Positions 22,801-27,572 of a stretch of 27,572 nt of DNA are shown here, piece after piece (within the stretch, counting starts at the first letter, position 1; each line of letters starts with the position of its first letter). This stretch comes from a virus. A model generated the notes under the pieces. That model was not told where the DNA came from and did not search any database. It was given only the letters and a program-made list of their open reading frames with translations. Made by a program: the position numbers and the translations under genes. The DNA lies in IMG/VR virus record IMGVR_UViG_3300034198_010993, positions 1-27,572 of that record, one strand, 5' to 3'.

Positions 22801-23063
22801 ACGGGGGCGAGGGGACCAGTTAGAGCACCAGCGGCTGCGCCAGTACCCATTGCTCCCAAGAGACCCGCTACTCCAGGGATGACACTACGTCCTGCCTCAC
22901 GGCCAAAAGATCCAAGCTGCGAGGGCGTTTCTTCCGGCGTCTCAACCTCCTTTTCTTCTGGCTCTTGAGTGGCGGAGGAGGGGGCAGCGTATTTAGTCCA
23001 CGGCCCCTCTTTAGTTTTGTCGCTTGACGAGGCGTATCTTTCCCAAGGTTTTTGGTCGGACAT
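13818..23063 (-). CDS. giant polyvalent virion/ejection protein (3081 aa)
   Basis: A 3081-residue protein. It starts with two PWxxYA motifs (PWERYA, PWTKYA), then a Gly/Ala-rich hydrophobic stretch at about 52-112 and an Ala/Glu/Lys coiled coil near 315-345. Pro/Val/Glu repeats lie at about 722-760. An HTH resembling phage Nu1-type domains (ATGRSRNTLTKYEEQGMPTG) is near 902-935. A degenerate zincin (EEVLH at about 1452) follows, then a kinase-like domain about 1715-1880 with LEDVHEENAK and GVFDPV. The last ~900 residues (for example VLSGPPTQMVNLGG) resemble C-termini of internal virion proteins. Such multi-domain proteins are injected with phage DNA and act in the host. It follows two virion-type genes with a 5-base gap. 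Domain calls are by eye. Confidence 0.85.
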   Translation of the reverse strand: MSDQKPWERYASSSDKTKEGPWTKYAAPSSATQEPEEKEVETPEETPSQLGSFGREAGRSVIPGVAGLLGAMGTGAAAGALTGPLAPVAVPIGALAGGIGFGMGARKLQDMASDEIAPESFMGTKSAQADYKANPVSTFAGSLVGMGKPSASALAGSVKALGTQAGRKGIATIAKQIGSKEAREEVERATKAVIPGTTTLTPEAIAAGKAQQEAAEQFGHALGGAAGVSVMTGMGIAEGEDPGTAALKGVAGLAVKPWVGPGGVFLNPYKTKGGAASGAVEQATETYIPPGDSNIESQVDDLLASNSPATAEAAAEATRKAEAARLAKEEAERVARAEAAKKMAADRVEETTTTNPDNVGPSTKYLFDSRGIDQDTQELIAIRLQHILKKKGTLTADDIPREDTDKLDTGSLMLLKERIAKDPQGVIDELNKVGGTDGKSPLASSVEPAPALPDVSGATETPAALPTDAVEPEIDPATPEGRVALHAAALAQKPQNLTFHTDGILRELEEAKKSQAPVTPAERQAQGRTPEQYVENRRFADLYANEPKVSKRTGKPIPSVSQLVDAAIRAEDVPLLQELHAEMSVRKASAANNSIKEKISREIEARTGQKPVAPALRITGENGAPRPDGIAPFDLEKWLEEKWLSEGEEVTEEPVTESQDDIEDFEPPVEINASPKAVELAQSEKINLQDVPVRINKKGQPLKITVADVQKHLNNLAKAQITRPETVVEPPVVEEPVVETSVEEPVAETLPEEPVAESQVPNYWYKDQESQEYFERFESLRDQLSKSTDSKERDAISKEIGDMKKDYRLDPERYSRTDLNNPMAKTFDQAGLADGEGVASLKGAQWRDLGVQETGTMKLREVTLENGIVTYVDLNTLPEPVKDQLDADTPVLTRNISAISRATGRSRNTLTKYEEQGMPTGSVEQAVAWINKRTEEGEFASQTSAAVNSSTSLDAPVGDGDATIGGTFVGTDPNKISGAQQNSTAALVSRAIAHMGRPDVPLVRRLALARMLGKSEIADRLGISDEEYKQISDAAQKVEDELSNPNPQAKSVDTSAYEAQGIEKAYAAIERSEGELVALEQVEGEIESEKVLEIAYSMKESEILSESEFEELLFKSDEQDNEGRRSTSPEELLELLKDRLEATKERLSAAEKIWSQTEGLEESVVGQSSYLSRVSERADRIADMDFTPDQLMDNVVGNGKFEVSPLRSIDTGGRAQRSKKTREIIKQINKLEEYYEQKQVPEWEKIKDIMHQTGDLPWEEDQLPFGMETFVLHALSANEMPPDLTLIERNKANGTIDPYRAGAEAIERLRDSVRGSALESKLEGALERLSKFNSFADPLRDQLFRELRDIDNEQLNAIDTGSQGDRVAETRGEPIRVTHAEDVLYDLANNPEHDSMVNVVAQFLLKKFAGSGKLLRIPVDVHDRLEAGVLGEYDPATGRIALTKDSAAETILEEVLHSLTADRNLPPEIQRLFKTIQAEAVKKGLTSKELWTRAADPTVLNKQESDAFHYAFSNPHELLAAALKNREVRDALNNLEIRDSITGKLVSAWKYLKGELIKWLGFNVKKDSALDQYLNKMFDHMSEREYGEPTLDTESGSGVLYQKVNPNNSQNEKISINPSDIRDSYIKRQYGATTKELPERIAQDLVRTSDGSNLQAALEVSQRSLSGLRPNSKTSEAFRKAAHAAEADALEKWAKENGLFISEDEFNRRWEEQGKRGESEHQVYFDEETQTWWKRNTLNFHDGSLTAYLERIAAQRYLFPELAPKFKGFTTFEGELMPVISQPDAVGSEPTELEITNSLKARGFKEVFETGKGMSKAHQLAIDAGLKPPALPEPKRVGFYNEELNLWLEDVHEENAKKLSNGEIGVFDPVTYFVGREPFQQAQGGKLRAISITPQKPKPTRALEKDLLTADPEVRAMMAGKTYIPESFKQWIDVAEDWITTRVQAGDSNKDIARMLLSGATNGLNTEPEIATAKYVVAQQAKVLKWALEKQIKSAGVKTIADEVQLAEYTTTGNQLTRELSEKATASGKMLAVFRMISRNMNGRYIIDEYLSPIFKQQAAKLSGDKTAQELKTAVQASIETGAEETVGRARTLIRKIFASSKEVQDGFAQSVFDFFDAVRDPDNTSPSKNSTPLGIQYAEKAAASLAKKIAGSVGKESKVNGPALEILQKNIHQEISARMREVFKGIEEKPEFNREAAVKALAEGLDISELSERAFNSAREAILVNPDAKISPAQRAALEGAKFDGGAMKKAQDLLRREVVFRDVVKKTLSDRNASREALIGEIITNSDLSPEQAVRVAESLRQTYEFEAHKSAKTQLDALLKNKADRDARAGIKQIKESDIQKMLKLVNLGAFTEERFYNAISDSYKLPTWDERFSAQIEKEAAEVQALPEGQYRNQRTGDLLNKIATKRTQEVLGKWKSVEGISKILDITTAAWQAGVLSGPPTQMVNLGGSHISVVTETFMESLGYLWQTGDSRYIADGLSTIYGSFLGKRSRQEIGRALQEGTTQYRVNQMEGASHLENLDPADYKGVAGLVASYASKLKYVGRAMLALDAMNMVSADEAKQRMATRFFLEHKQGRSTEQVNEIIRDLFYPDQKVTEGVRATAEKEAAEGMYGADSGNQKKWIERRVSELLQNRREEVYKGVTEQGSNFAEHATYNEGAHGILGRFVAGFASQMNSELKVTKFVLSFMNTLSNIMNQSLDYTVWGALRAKNMSPSQRSFSENSKYAPRKFEEGSPEQSAQFAKSILGTTAFMSLAYLAYKGLLEEQEGKVPFFAIHGAGPRNSMDKQQLKDTQKWEPNSVCIGGHFYRYVDWPALGILLGGLGSGFDTIRYKKDEQTTSEVAWAAALSSASTVLDKNMLSGVTNLFEALRATNPTQQTSSLKRLAGGTVAGFTNPGLVRWARNTFGMDKDGQVARLDTGTTEGWLYSMVPASIGYNTPALNTLGEPIKQPWYSATTWRFVNASNMAPHPIISPIIKAGLILPNPSKATEFRYLDAQGAIVKSKMGKYPEVNRRFVQLRGEAMKEMLTPEMIDQLSQYARENKNLAQDYLDSKIGNAARNHAVKQIEAEILGGKLKLG
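18955..18991 (+). repeat. 8-bp-period CCCTG repeat inside giant gene
   Basis: TCTCTGCA, ACCCTGTC, GCCCTGTG, ACCCTGTA. Read leftward it encodes DTGSQGDRVAET. Shares 19 identical bases with 13434-13452. Confidence 0.7.
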
Positions 23064-23068
23064 ATAAG

Positions 23069-25339
23069 TTAAATTTTTACCCAGTTCTTTTGATCGGCAG
23101 GATCGCCACCTTTGAATTTGTGCCCGTCCACTACCTCCCCGATTTTAGGTGCTTTGACCTCTTCTGCGGTCTTAGCTTCTACAGGGGCGGTGGCGGCGGT
23201 GGGGTTAAGAATCCCTTTCTCCTCTTCATTGTACCGATCTAGCTCCGCCTCGATGGCAGCCATATCCGCATCTCGGGTTTTGCCTCCGCGCATAGTGTCG
23301 GCTTTGTATTTGTCGAGTCTGTCATTCGCTTGTCTCCTCAGTCGGTCGATACGATCCTTGGCCTGAGCGGTCTTCTTATCGGCTTTTTCTTCCGCTTGGT
23401 TCTCAGCAGCCTTCTCAGCAATCTTCAGCTTGTCGGCGCGAGTTTCTGTATTGGAGACATTGTTGGCGGTTCCGGCCACGTCAGCAGCCTGCTTTCTTGC
23501 ACGCTCGTTTTGGCGAAGGTCGGTAACCGATCCGCCCATATTCTGCCCGACCGCATAGTTGACCAGTTCTGGCATCGCGGTTCCTCGGAGAGCCTGCATT
23601 GCCATATCGTTCGTAAGCAGTGAACTACCCAGCGCATTGATACCCGTAGACTTAGGTAGGAACCTTGCAGCAAGCTCGGGATTGGCTTTAAGCTGCTCAT
23701 CAGTAACTCCATTGGCCTTTGCCATACCCGCTGCGGCCTTACCAATGTTTGCATCAATCTGAGCACCCCTAAGAGGATTGCCATTGGTACGTGGTGCGCT
23801 TGCCGCTTCCATAGCGTTCTTAGCGGTATACTGATCCCAACGGGCTTTCTCTGCCTGAGCTGTGGGAGAGTTTCGCATTGCTTCGGCCTGCTTAGAAACT
23901 TCAGCTTGGAAATCTTTCGTGGTTGGTAGACCAAAAGTATTATCGCTCTTAGACGCAAGAACTTCACGGGCCTTGGCATCGGCATCTCTACCAGCGTTGT
24001 ATTGAGCAACGCTCTCTGGGGTAGCCGTTACGTTTGCAGGTCCAGTGGTGAAGTTCTCGTCTGGCTCGCTAGGAGCCGAGCGATCCACAACTACTGGTAC
24101 TCGATTGAATCCAGGTTTAGCGGCGGCGGCGTCCAGCTTCGTCAAGAGATCTCCGAATGAGGGTTCCTTAGTGCTATTGTACTCGGCGATCCGCTTCTCG
24201 ATCACACTGGCAGGCGTATTCCGATCAATGATGCCACGGCGATTGAGCTCCGTAAGAGCTTGCGTTAGGTCTGGCGTTGCCGTGATGCGAGCATTGATCT
24301 CCTTCTGGATGTTAGAATTTATGCTCCCCTCCATAGGGCCCGATTCCTTTGCGATACGATTAGCGTTATTCTCCAAGAACTGCTTCGCTGGAACTCCCTC
24401 GATAAGCTCTCCCTTTGGAGTACCCCTTGGGATCACACCGCTAAGATCTTGGTAGTTCAGGACGTTACTTGCTACAGTTTGAGGGTTGAGAACAGATTGC
24501 GCTGGCTGTACCGATCCACCTCTAGGTTTGCCCATAGTTACGGTGCCCCCACCCGCAGGGTGATAAGTAGTCGTTCCATCAAGGTTCCTTTCGCTCCGAG
24601 TAATTCCTCCCGAAGACTCGTAGAGACCCTGCACCCTTCCAGATCCATCGCTCATTGAACCAGCCTGAGGAATGATTGCGTTACCTTTGCTATCAGACGG
24701 GAGAGTACGATCCACCCCGTCATTTCCTCTAGCAAGAACTCCAGCCGCACGAGCCGCCTTATCCTCGTCGTGCTGACGGAAAACATTCTGGACATTTGTT
24801 ATGCCAGCCATGCCGCGATCATATTCGTTCTGTGCCGCTCTAGAATCGACGCCGTGGTTCTGCCCATAGGCGAGCCTCCACTTGAGCATATCCATATTCC
24901 GCTGCATCATGTCGGGAGCGTAGATCTTAGGTTGCGCTGCTTCGGGGGCAGAAGCTACCTCTGGAGTGGTCGCTTCAGCGGCTGCTGTTGACGGGGCTAC
25001 TGGGGCTGAGGGAGTTGCCCAAGTAGGCTGCGGGAATTGAGGGCTCCCAGGAATAGCCGCCATTTCACGATCTTTTCTAGCCCAAGGGTTATCACCCATC
25101 ACAAAGTTCTTAATGCCCTTACCAACCGTAACTATAGGAGCCTCAGACTTAGCTTGAGGGGAGTCATTCGGACCTACTGGCTTTATTCCTGCTGCCCGTA
25201 GCTTATCCGCATAAGTCTGAGGCGTCCCGTAATCCGTAACGCTGGGCGAAAGCAAGCCGTCGCCCATAGGCTTACCTTTGGCGGCTTCAGCCTCTTGCTT
25301 TTTCTTCTCTTCTTCGGACATGGGTGTGGTAGCTGCCAT
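23069..25339 (-). CDS. alanine-rich virion-associated protein (756 aa)
   Basis: A 756-residue protein of low complexity: Ala, Pro, Lys, Asn and Gly rich, with few strands. The N-terminus (MSEEEKKKQEAEAAKGKPMG) is charged. A middle part has EAAQPKIYAPDMMQRNMDML, and a long Lys/Glu coiled coil lies at about 627-714 (KIAEKAAENQAEEKADKKTA). It contains NPWARKDREM, slightly like the PWxxY repeats of the giant protein. Position directly upstream of the giant gene in the same leftward operon suggests an internal virion or ejection protein. The start may be ATG 25339 or 25321 (MSEEEKK); the first is used. It overlaps no neighbour; two bases separate it from the preceding stop. Confidence 0.75.
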   Translation of the reverse strand: MAATTPMSEEEKKKQEAEAAKGKPMGDGLLSPSVTDYGTPQTYADKLRAAGIKPVGPNDSPQAKSEAPIVTVGKGIKNFVMGDNPWARKDREMAAIPGSPQFPQPTWATPSAPVAPSTAAAEATTPEVASAPEAAQPKIYAPDMMQRNMDMLKWRLAYGQNHGVDSRAAQNEYDRGMAGITNVQNVFRQHDEDKAARAAGVLARGNDGVDRTLPSDSKGNAIIPQAGSMSDGSGRVQGLYESSGGITRSERNLDGTTTYHPAGGGTVTMGKPRGGSVQPAQSVLNPQTVASNVLNYQDLSGVIPRGTPKGELIEGVPAKQFLENNANRIAKESGPMEGSINSNIQKEINARITATPDLTQALTELNRRGIIDRNTPASVIEKRIAEYNSTKEPSFGDLLTKLDAAAAKPGFNRVPVVVDRSAPSEPDENFTTGPANVTATPESVAQYNAGRDADAKAREVLASKSDNTFGLPTTKDFQAEVSKQAEAMRNSPTAQAEKARWDQYTAKNAMEAASAPRTNGNPLRGAQIDANIGKAAAGMAKANGVTDEQLKANPELAARFLPKSTGINALGSSLLTNDMAMQALRGTAMPELVNYAVGQNMGGSVTDLRQNERARKQAADVAGTANNVSNTETRADKLKIAEKAAENQAEEKADKKTAQAKDRIDRLRRQANDRLDKYKADTMRGGKTRDADMAAIEAELDRYNEEEKGILNPTAATAPVEAKTAEEVKAPKIGEVVDGHKFKGGDPADQKNWVKI

Positions 25340-25340
25340 A

Positions 25341-26174
25341 TTATTTAAGATTCACGCCGCTTTGACCGGGTAGCATGGAGGTACGTCGCTTGTTCTGACC
25401 CTGACCTAGGGTTCCGTGCGCTGCGTGGTTGGCGGAGTCTCCTACGCGGCCAACTGCGTTCGAGATAGAACCGAAGAGTCCGCCGAGATGACTATTCTCT
25501 CGGTATCCCCGTCCAGAATTCGGAACCTGCTGCATGGGAGCAGCAGCGATTTCACCAGGGCGATGATGTCGGGGGTAGTTTACGATTCCGTGTGCAACTG
25601 GCATCCCATTGGCGATTCCATTCTGAGGGGAGATCGTTGAGTGCGCCGTCGCGGTCGGAGGAGTAAGATTTAAGATGCGGTTGGACGGGGCGATTGTCTG
25701 CGAAGCAGATGGAGGTTCCGTAAGCCCGTTGACAACCGGAGAACTGATTTGAAGACTGCTTGGGGGAGTAGAGGGATTGCTAACCGGAGCGGCGTAAGGC
25801 TGCATCCCAGCATCGGGGAGAGGGAGGTTGGACTGAGTGGGCTGGAGATTTATTACCCTCCCCTGACCTTCAGATTCATAGCCCGCTACTGGGCCGACCC
25901 CGCTGTTCATTGGCAAAAAGGGGTTTCTGTACTGGAAATCAGATGATGGGGGGAGCATTGAGCTGGACGCAACACTACCGGGGACATAAGCCTGCTGAGA
26001 CTGAATGCTGGTTCCGGTATAAGGGTTGGTGCGAGCAGCCTCCCAAGAGTGAAGTGGAGCCTCACCCGAACTACTTGGAGCGTTGATCGGAGTAGCCTGC
26101 CCAGTCTGTGCCCGACCAATTCGATTGGTGTTTCTCTTATCTGCTTCTGATTCTTGGGTTCCGGATGTGTCCAT
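25341..26174 (-). CDS. Ser/Pro/Gln-rich structural protein (277 aa)
   Basis: A 277-residue protein, strongly enriched in Ser, Pro, Gly, Asn and Gln from end to end (MDTSGTQESEADKRNTNRIG; PSTPPSSLQISSPVVNGLTE), with a Gly/His/Arg-rich C-terminus (GLFGSISNAVGRVGDSANHA). No catalytic motif or membrane helix; likely disordered. In podovirus-like gene orders such proteins lie between tail and internal virion genes. It follows the 333-residue protein by 12 bases and is followed directly by the 756-residue gene. Function inferred only from place. Confidence 0.68.
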   Translation of the reverse strand: MDTSGTQESEADKRNTNRIGRAQTGQATPINAPSSSGEAPLHSWEAARTNPYTGTSIQSQQAYVPGSVASSSMLPPSSDFQYRNPFLPMNSGVGPVAGYESEGQGRVINLQPTQSNLPLPDAGMQPYAAPVSNPSTPPSSLQISSPVVNGLTEPPSASQTIAPSNRILNLTPPTATAHSTISPQNGIANGMPVAHGIVNYPRHHRPGEIAAAPMQQVPNSGRGYRENSHLGGLFGSISNAVGRVGDSANHAAHGTLGQGQNKRRTSMLPGQSGVNLK

Positions 26175-26186
26175 AATAGTTGGGGG

Positions 26187-27188
26187 TTAGTATCTAGCAG
26201 GAATCCGCATTGCGGCTCCGATGGGGTTCATTTGCAAAGTGATCACGGGATTTCCCATGTCTTCCTTCAGCTCCGCGTTAAGCAGTTGAATCGCTTTCTG
26301 GAAATAGGTCTCGGCACGCTCCATGTCGTTCTTGTCCTCGTACTGGAGGCTCATGAGAACGAGTTTCAGGGCACCCTCGTTGCCGGGGATAATGAGAGTC
26401 TCGTCATCGGCTTCGTTTACCAGTTCGACAAAACGACGTTTGCAGAGGCAGTTTAGTCGGCTTGCGAACTCGCCACCGGAAACCTTGTACCGCTTGTAGC
26501 TAGGTACTGTTTCAGTGGGCTCGTAATCGGCGATCTTGCACTTGAGAGAAGAGTTGCCGTGGTTCACTGCAAACAGGTTCACGGTCCCCTCAGTCACTGG
26601 CTTGTGGATAGAAACTATTTTAGCGACTAGAGAGGGGAGTGTAACCCCCTCGGCGGTAAGCGTGACCGAGAGCCAAGCATTTCCCTGAGTATTGAAAATG
26701 TCGTTCCCGTTCACATCGACTGCGGAGATCTTGACCACCTGACCGATGTCGTTTCCATCAGTGATCTCGAAGCGGGGGTAGAACTCTGCGGTAGGCTCGT
26801 TGTAGGTGACGAAGCCGTCCCCCATATCAATGATCATCTGCATCCCTGTGCCCGCGTTCACCTGACCGGAGCCTCCTGCGATATACTCCTGCCAGCGTGG
26901 GTAGACCAGACGTGGGAGACCGGGCATATCGCCCGTGGCGAACTGGACGCCGAGCACCGATTGGAACTGGCGAGGTAGAGTCACGTACTTGACGGCCTCT
27001 GAAGTCCACCACTGGGTGGGATCGTCGGTGTTAGCCATCGAGACTGGCGCGATTAACCCCTTCCACTTTCCGCTGCCGTAAATTCGCTCTAGCGCAGAGT
27101 TAATTCGATCGGTTACCAGGGCAGCATCAAGCGTCGGAGAGACGTACTTGAAGAGCTTTGTTCGGGCTTGATCGAGAGTTAGTGCCAT
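26187..27188 (-). CDS. virion protein, tail-tube-A-like (tentative)
   Basis: A 333-residue protein with an N-terminal helical segment (LDQARTKLFKYVSPTLDAAL; LERIYGSGKWKGL), a central strand-rich region, and a helical C-terminal segment (ALKLVLMSLQYEDKNDMERA; YFQKAIQLLNAELKEDMGNP). The layout of helices, beta domain and helices is like T7 gp11-type tail tubular A or head-tail adaptor proteins. NSALERIYGSGKW recalls a recurrent phage virion signature. Position ahead of internal virion proteins fits. The exact identity (adaptor, tube or other) is uncertain. It is the first gene after the motif at 27290-27306 and a 117-base gap. Confidence 0.6.
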   Translation of the reverse strand: MALTLDQARTKLFKYVSPTLDAALVTDRINSALERIYGSGKWKGLIAPVSMANTDDPTQWWTSEAVKYVTLPRQFQSVLGVQFATGDMPGLPRLVYPRWQEYIAGGSGQVNAGTGMQMIIDMGDGFVTYNEPTAEFYPRFEITDGNDIGQVVKISAVDVNGNDIFNTQGNAWLSVTLTAEGVTLPSLVAKIVSIHKPVTEGTVNLFAVNHGNSSLKCKIADYEPTETVPSYKRYKVSGGEFASRLNCLCKRRFVELVNEADDETLIIPGNEGALKLVLMSLQYEDKNDMERAETYFQKAIQLLNAELKEDMGNPVITLQMNPIGAAMRIPARY

Positions 27189-27289
27189 AGAAAGGGGTGG
27201 AGGTGAGACAGACGACCAACATCACCAGCCTTTCTAAGGGCTATCGCCGTTAAAACTGCATTAAGTAGTGCGGTATGTCAAGAAAAAGG

Positions 27290-27306
27290 TGTTGTATAAG
27301 ATACCT
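27290..27306 (-). promoter_or_regulatory. AGGTATCTTATACAACA motif, candidate late promoter
   Basis: The leftward strand reads AGGTATCTTATACAACA, 16 of 17 identical to 7231-7247. Its first base lies in the TAA stop of the zinc-ribbon gene. It precedes the leftward virion genes by about 100 bases, so it could drive the late operon. In the 117-base gap (27189-27305) a leftward TTGACA at 27276-27281 is also visible, but no good -10 lies 16-18 bases further on. Confidence 0.55.
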
Positions 27307-27572
27307 TATTCAGACGGAGTAACCGGACCCCACTTAGGCGGGTTTAAGGGACAGGAAGTAGTAGCCATCCGCAGCTTTGCTTGAGTTGAGCATCCGCATT
27401 TATTGCAAGATCCAGTCCCTCCAAATCCCGATGGATTCCAGAACTCACAGCCTTTGCAAATAACTAGCCTTTCTTCTAGCTGCTCTGGTGTAGTGGTCTT
27501 GAACCCATTGATGGCAAACTCAGATGCAGCCTCAAAGAAAGAGGATGCTTCGTTTGTTAACCTTACAGCCCT
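27306..27572 (-). CDS. zinc-ribbon protein, partial (right edge)
   Basis: A leftward frame of 88 codons plus stop enters from the right edge and ends at TAA 27306-27308; its 5' end is outside the window. It reads TNEASSFFEAASEFAINGFK, TPEQLEERLVICKGC, then EFWNPSGFGGTGSCNKCGCS and TTSCPLNPPKWGPV. CKGC and CNKCGC, with a further Cys, form a typical zinc ribbon. The family is one of small phage proteins placed among structural genes. It may be transcribed with genes off the window. Confidence 0.75.
   Translation of the reverse strand, partial: RAVRLTNEASSFFEAASEFAINGFKTTTPEQLEERLVICKGCEFWNPSGFGGTGSCNKCGCSTQAKLRMATTSCPLNPPKWGPVTPSE

Noticed and set aside
23425-24009. 194-residue leftward frame inside the 756-residue gene
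   Set aside because: Same-strand shadow of a low-complexity gene; no motif and no start context.
1-27572. CRISPR array, insertion sequence or integrase
   Set aside because: No regularly spaced identical repeats, terminal inverted repeats or recombinase motifs seen; the CCCTG tracts are too short and degenerate to be CRISPR.

Overview
The window reads as part of a tailed double-stranded DNA phage (or prophage) genome, most likely podovirus-like. Evidence: densely packed small genes with ATGA stop/start overlaps, HNH proteins, a phage-type cytosine methyltransferase, and a block of very large virion-type proteins including a 3081-residue polyvalent protein. The host cannot be fixed from sequence. 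Most starts lack a Shine-Dalgarno sequence and instead follow A/C-rich leaders such as AACCCTTAAACAA, which points to a host that does not depend on Shine-Dalgarno pairing. No tRNA, rRNA, CRISPR array, integrase or insertion sequence was found.

Layout. Positions 1-9647 run rightward. Three small coupled genes (22-676) and a coiled-coil protein come first. They are followed by a DUF3150-like / MoxR AAA+ ATPase / metallopeptidase-VWA module (1238-4957), a run of unknown small proteins (4978-7232), a cysteine-rich DUF7227-like protein (7260-7979), and a C5 cytosine methyltransferase gene that overlaps a second long frame almost completely (7982-9399). A short leftward pair (9589-10400) encodes an HExxH metallopeptidase-like protein and an HTH-HNH protein. 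Rightward small genes resume at 10676 after a divergent spacer. They include a protein ending in a clear intrinsic terminator, a possible histone-fold-like protein, an HNH protein, a 28-residue membrane peptide and a secreted protein, ending at 13826 with one small leftward gene inserted. From 27572 down to 13818 everything is leftward: a zinc-ribbon protein (partial), a tail-tube-A-like virion protein, two proline/serine/alanine-rich proteins, and the giant protein carrying HTH, degenerate zincin and kinase-like segments. This right half looks like the late virion and DNA-ejection block; the left half looks like early/middle metabolism and accessory genes.

Most noteworthy: (1) the methyltransferase and a 468-residue protein in the +1 frame share nearly all their DNA, begin at an ATGTG double start and contain five modules patterned in both frames; (2) a 17-25 bp AGGTATCNTATAC-type motif recurs at gene boundaries, including on the opposite strand, and is a promoter or operator candidate; (3) degenerate 8-bp-period ACCCTGTN repeats lie inside five coding regions, all in the same orientation; (4) the MoxR/VWA module; (5) the domain content of the giant polyvalent protein. 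Functional names rest on motif recognition by eye; no database search was run.
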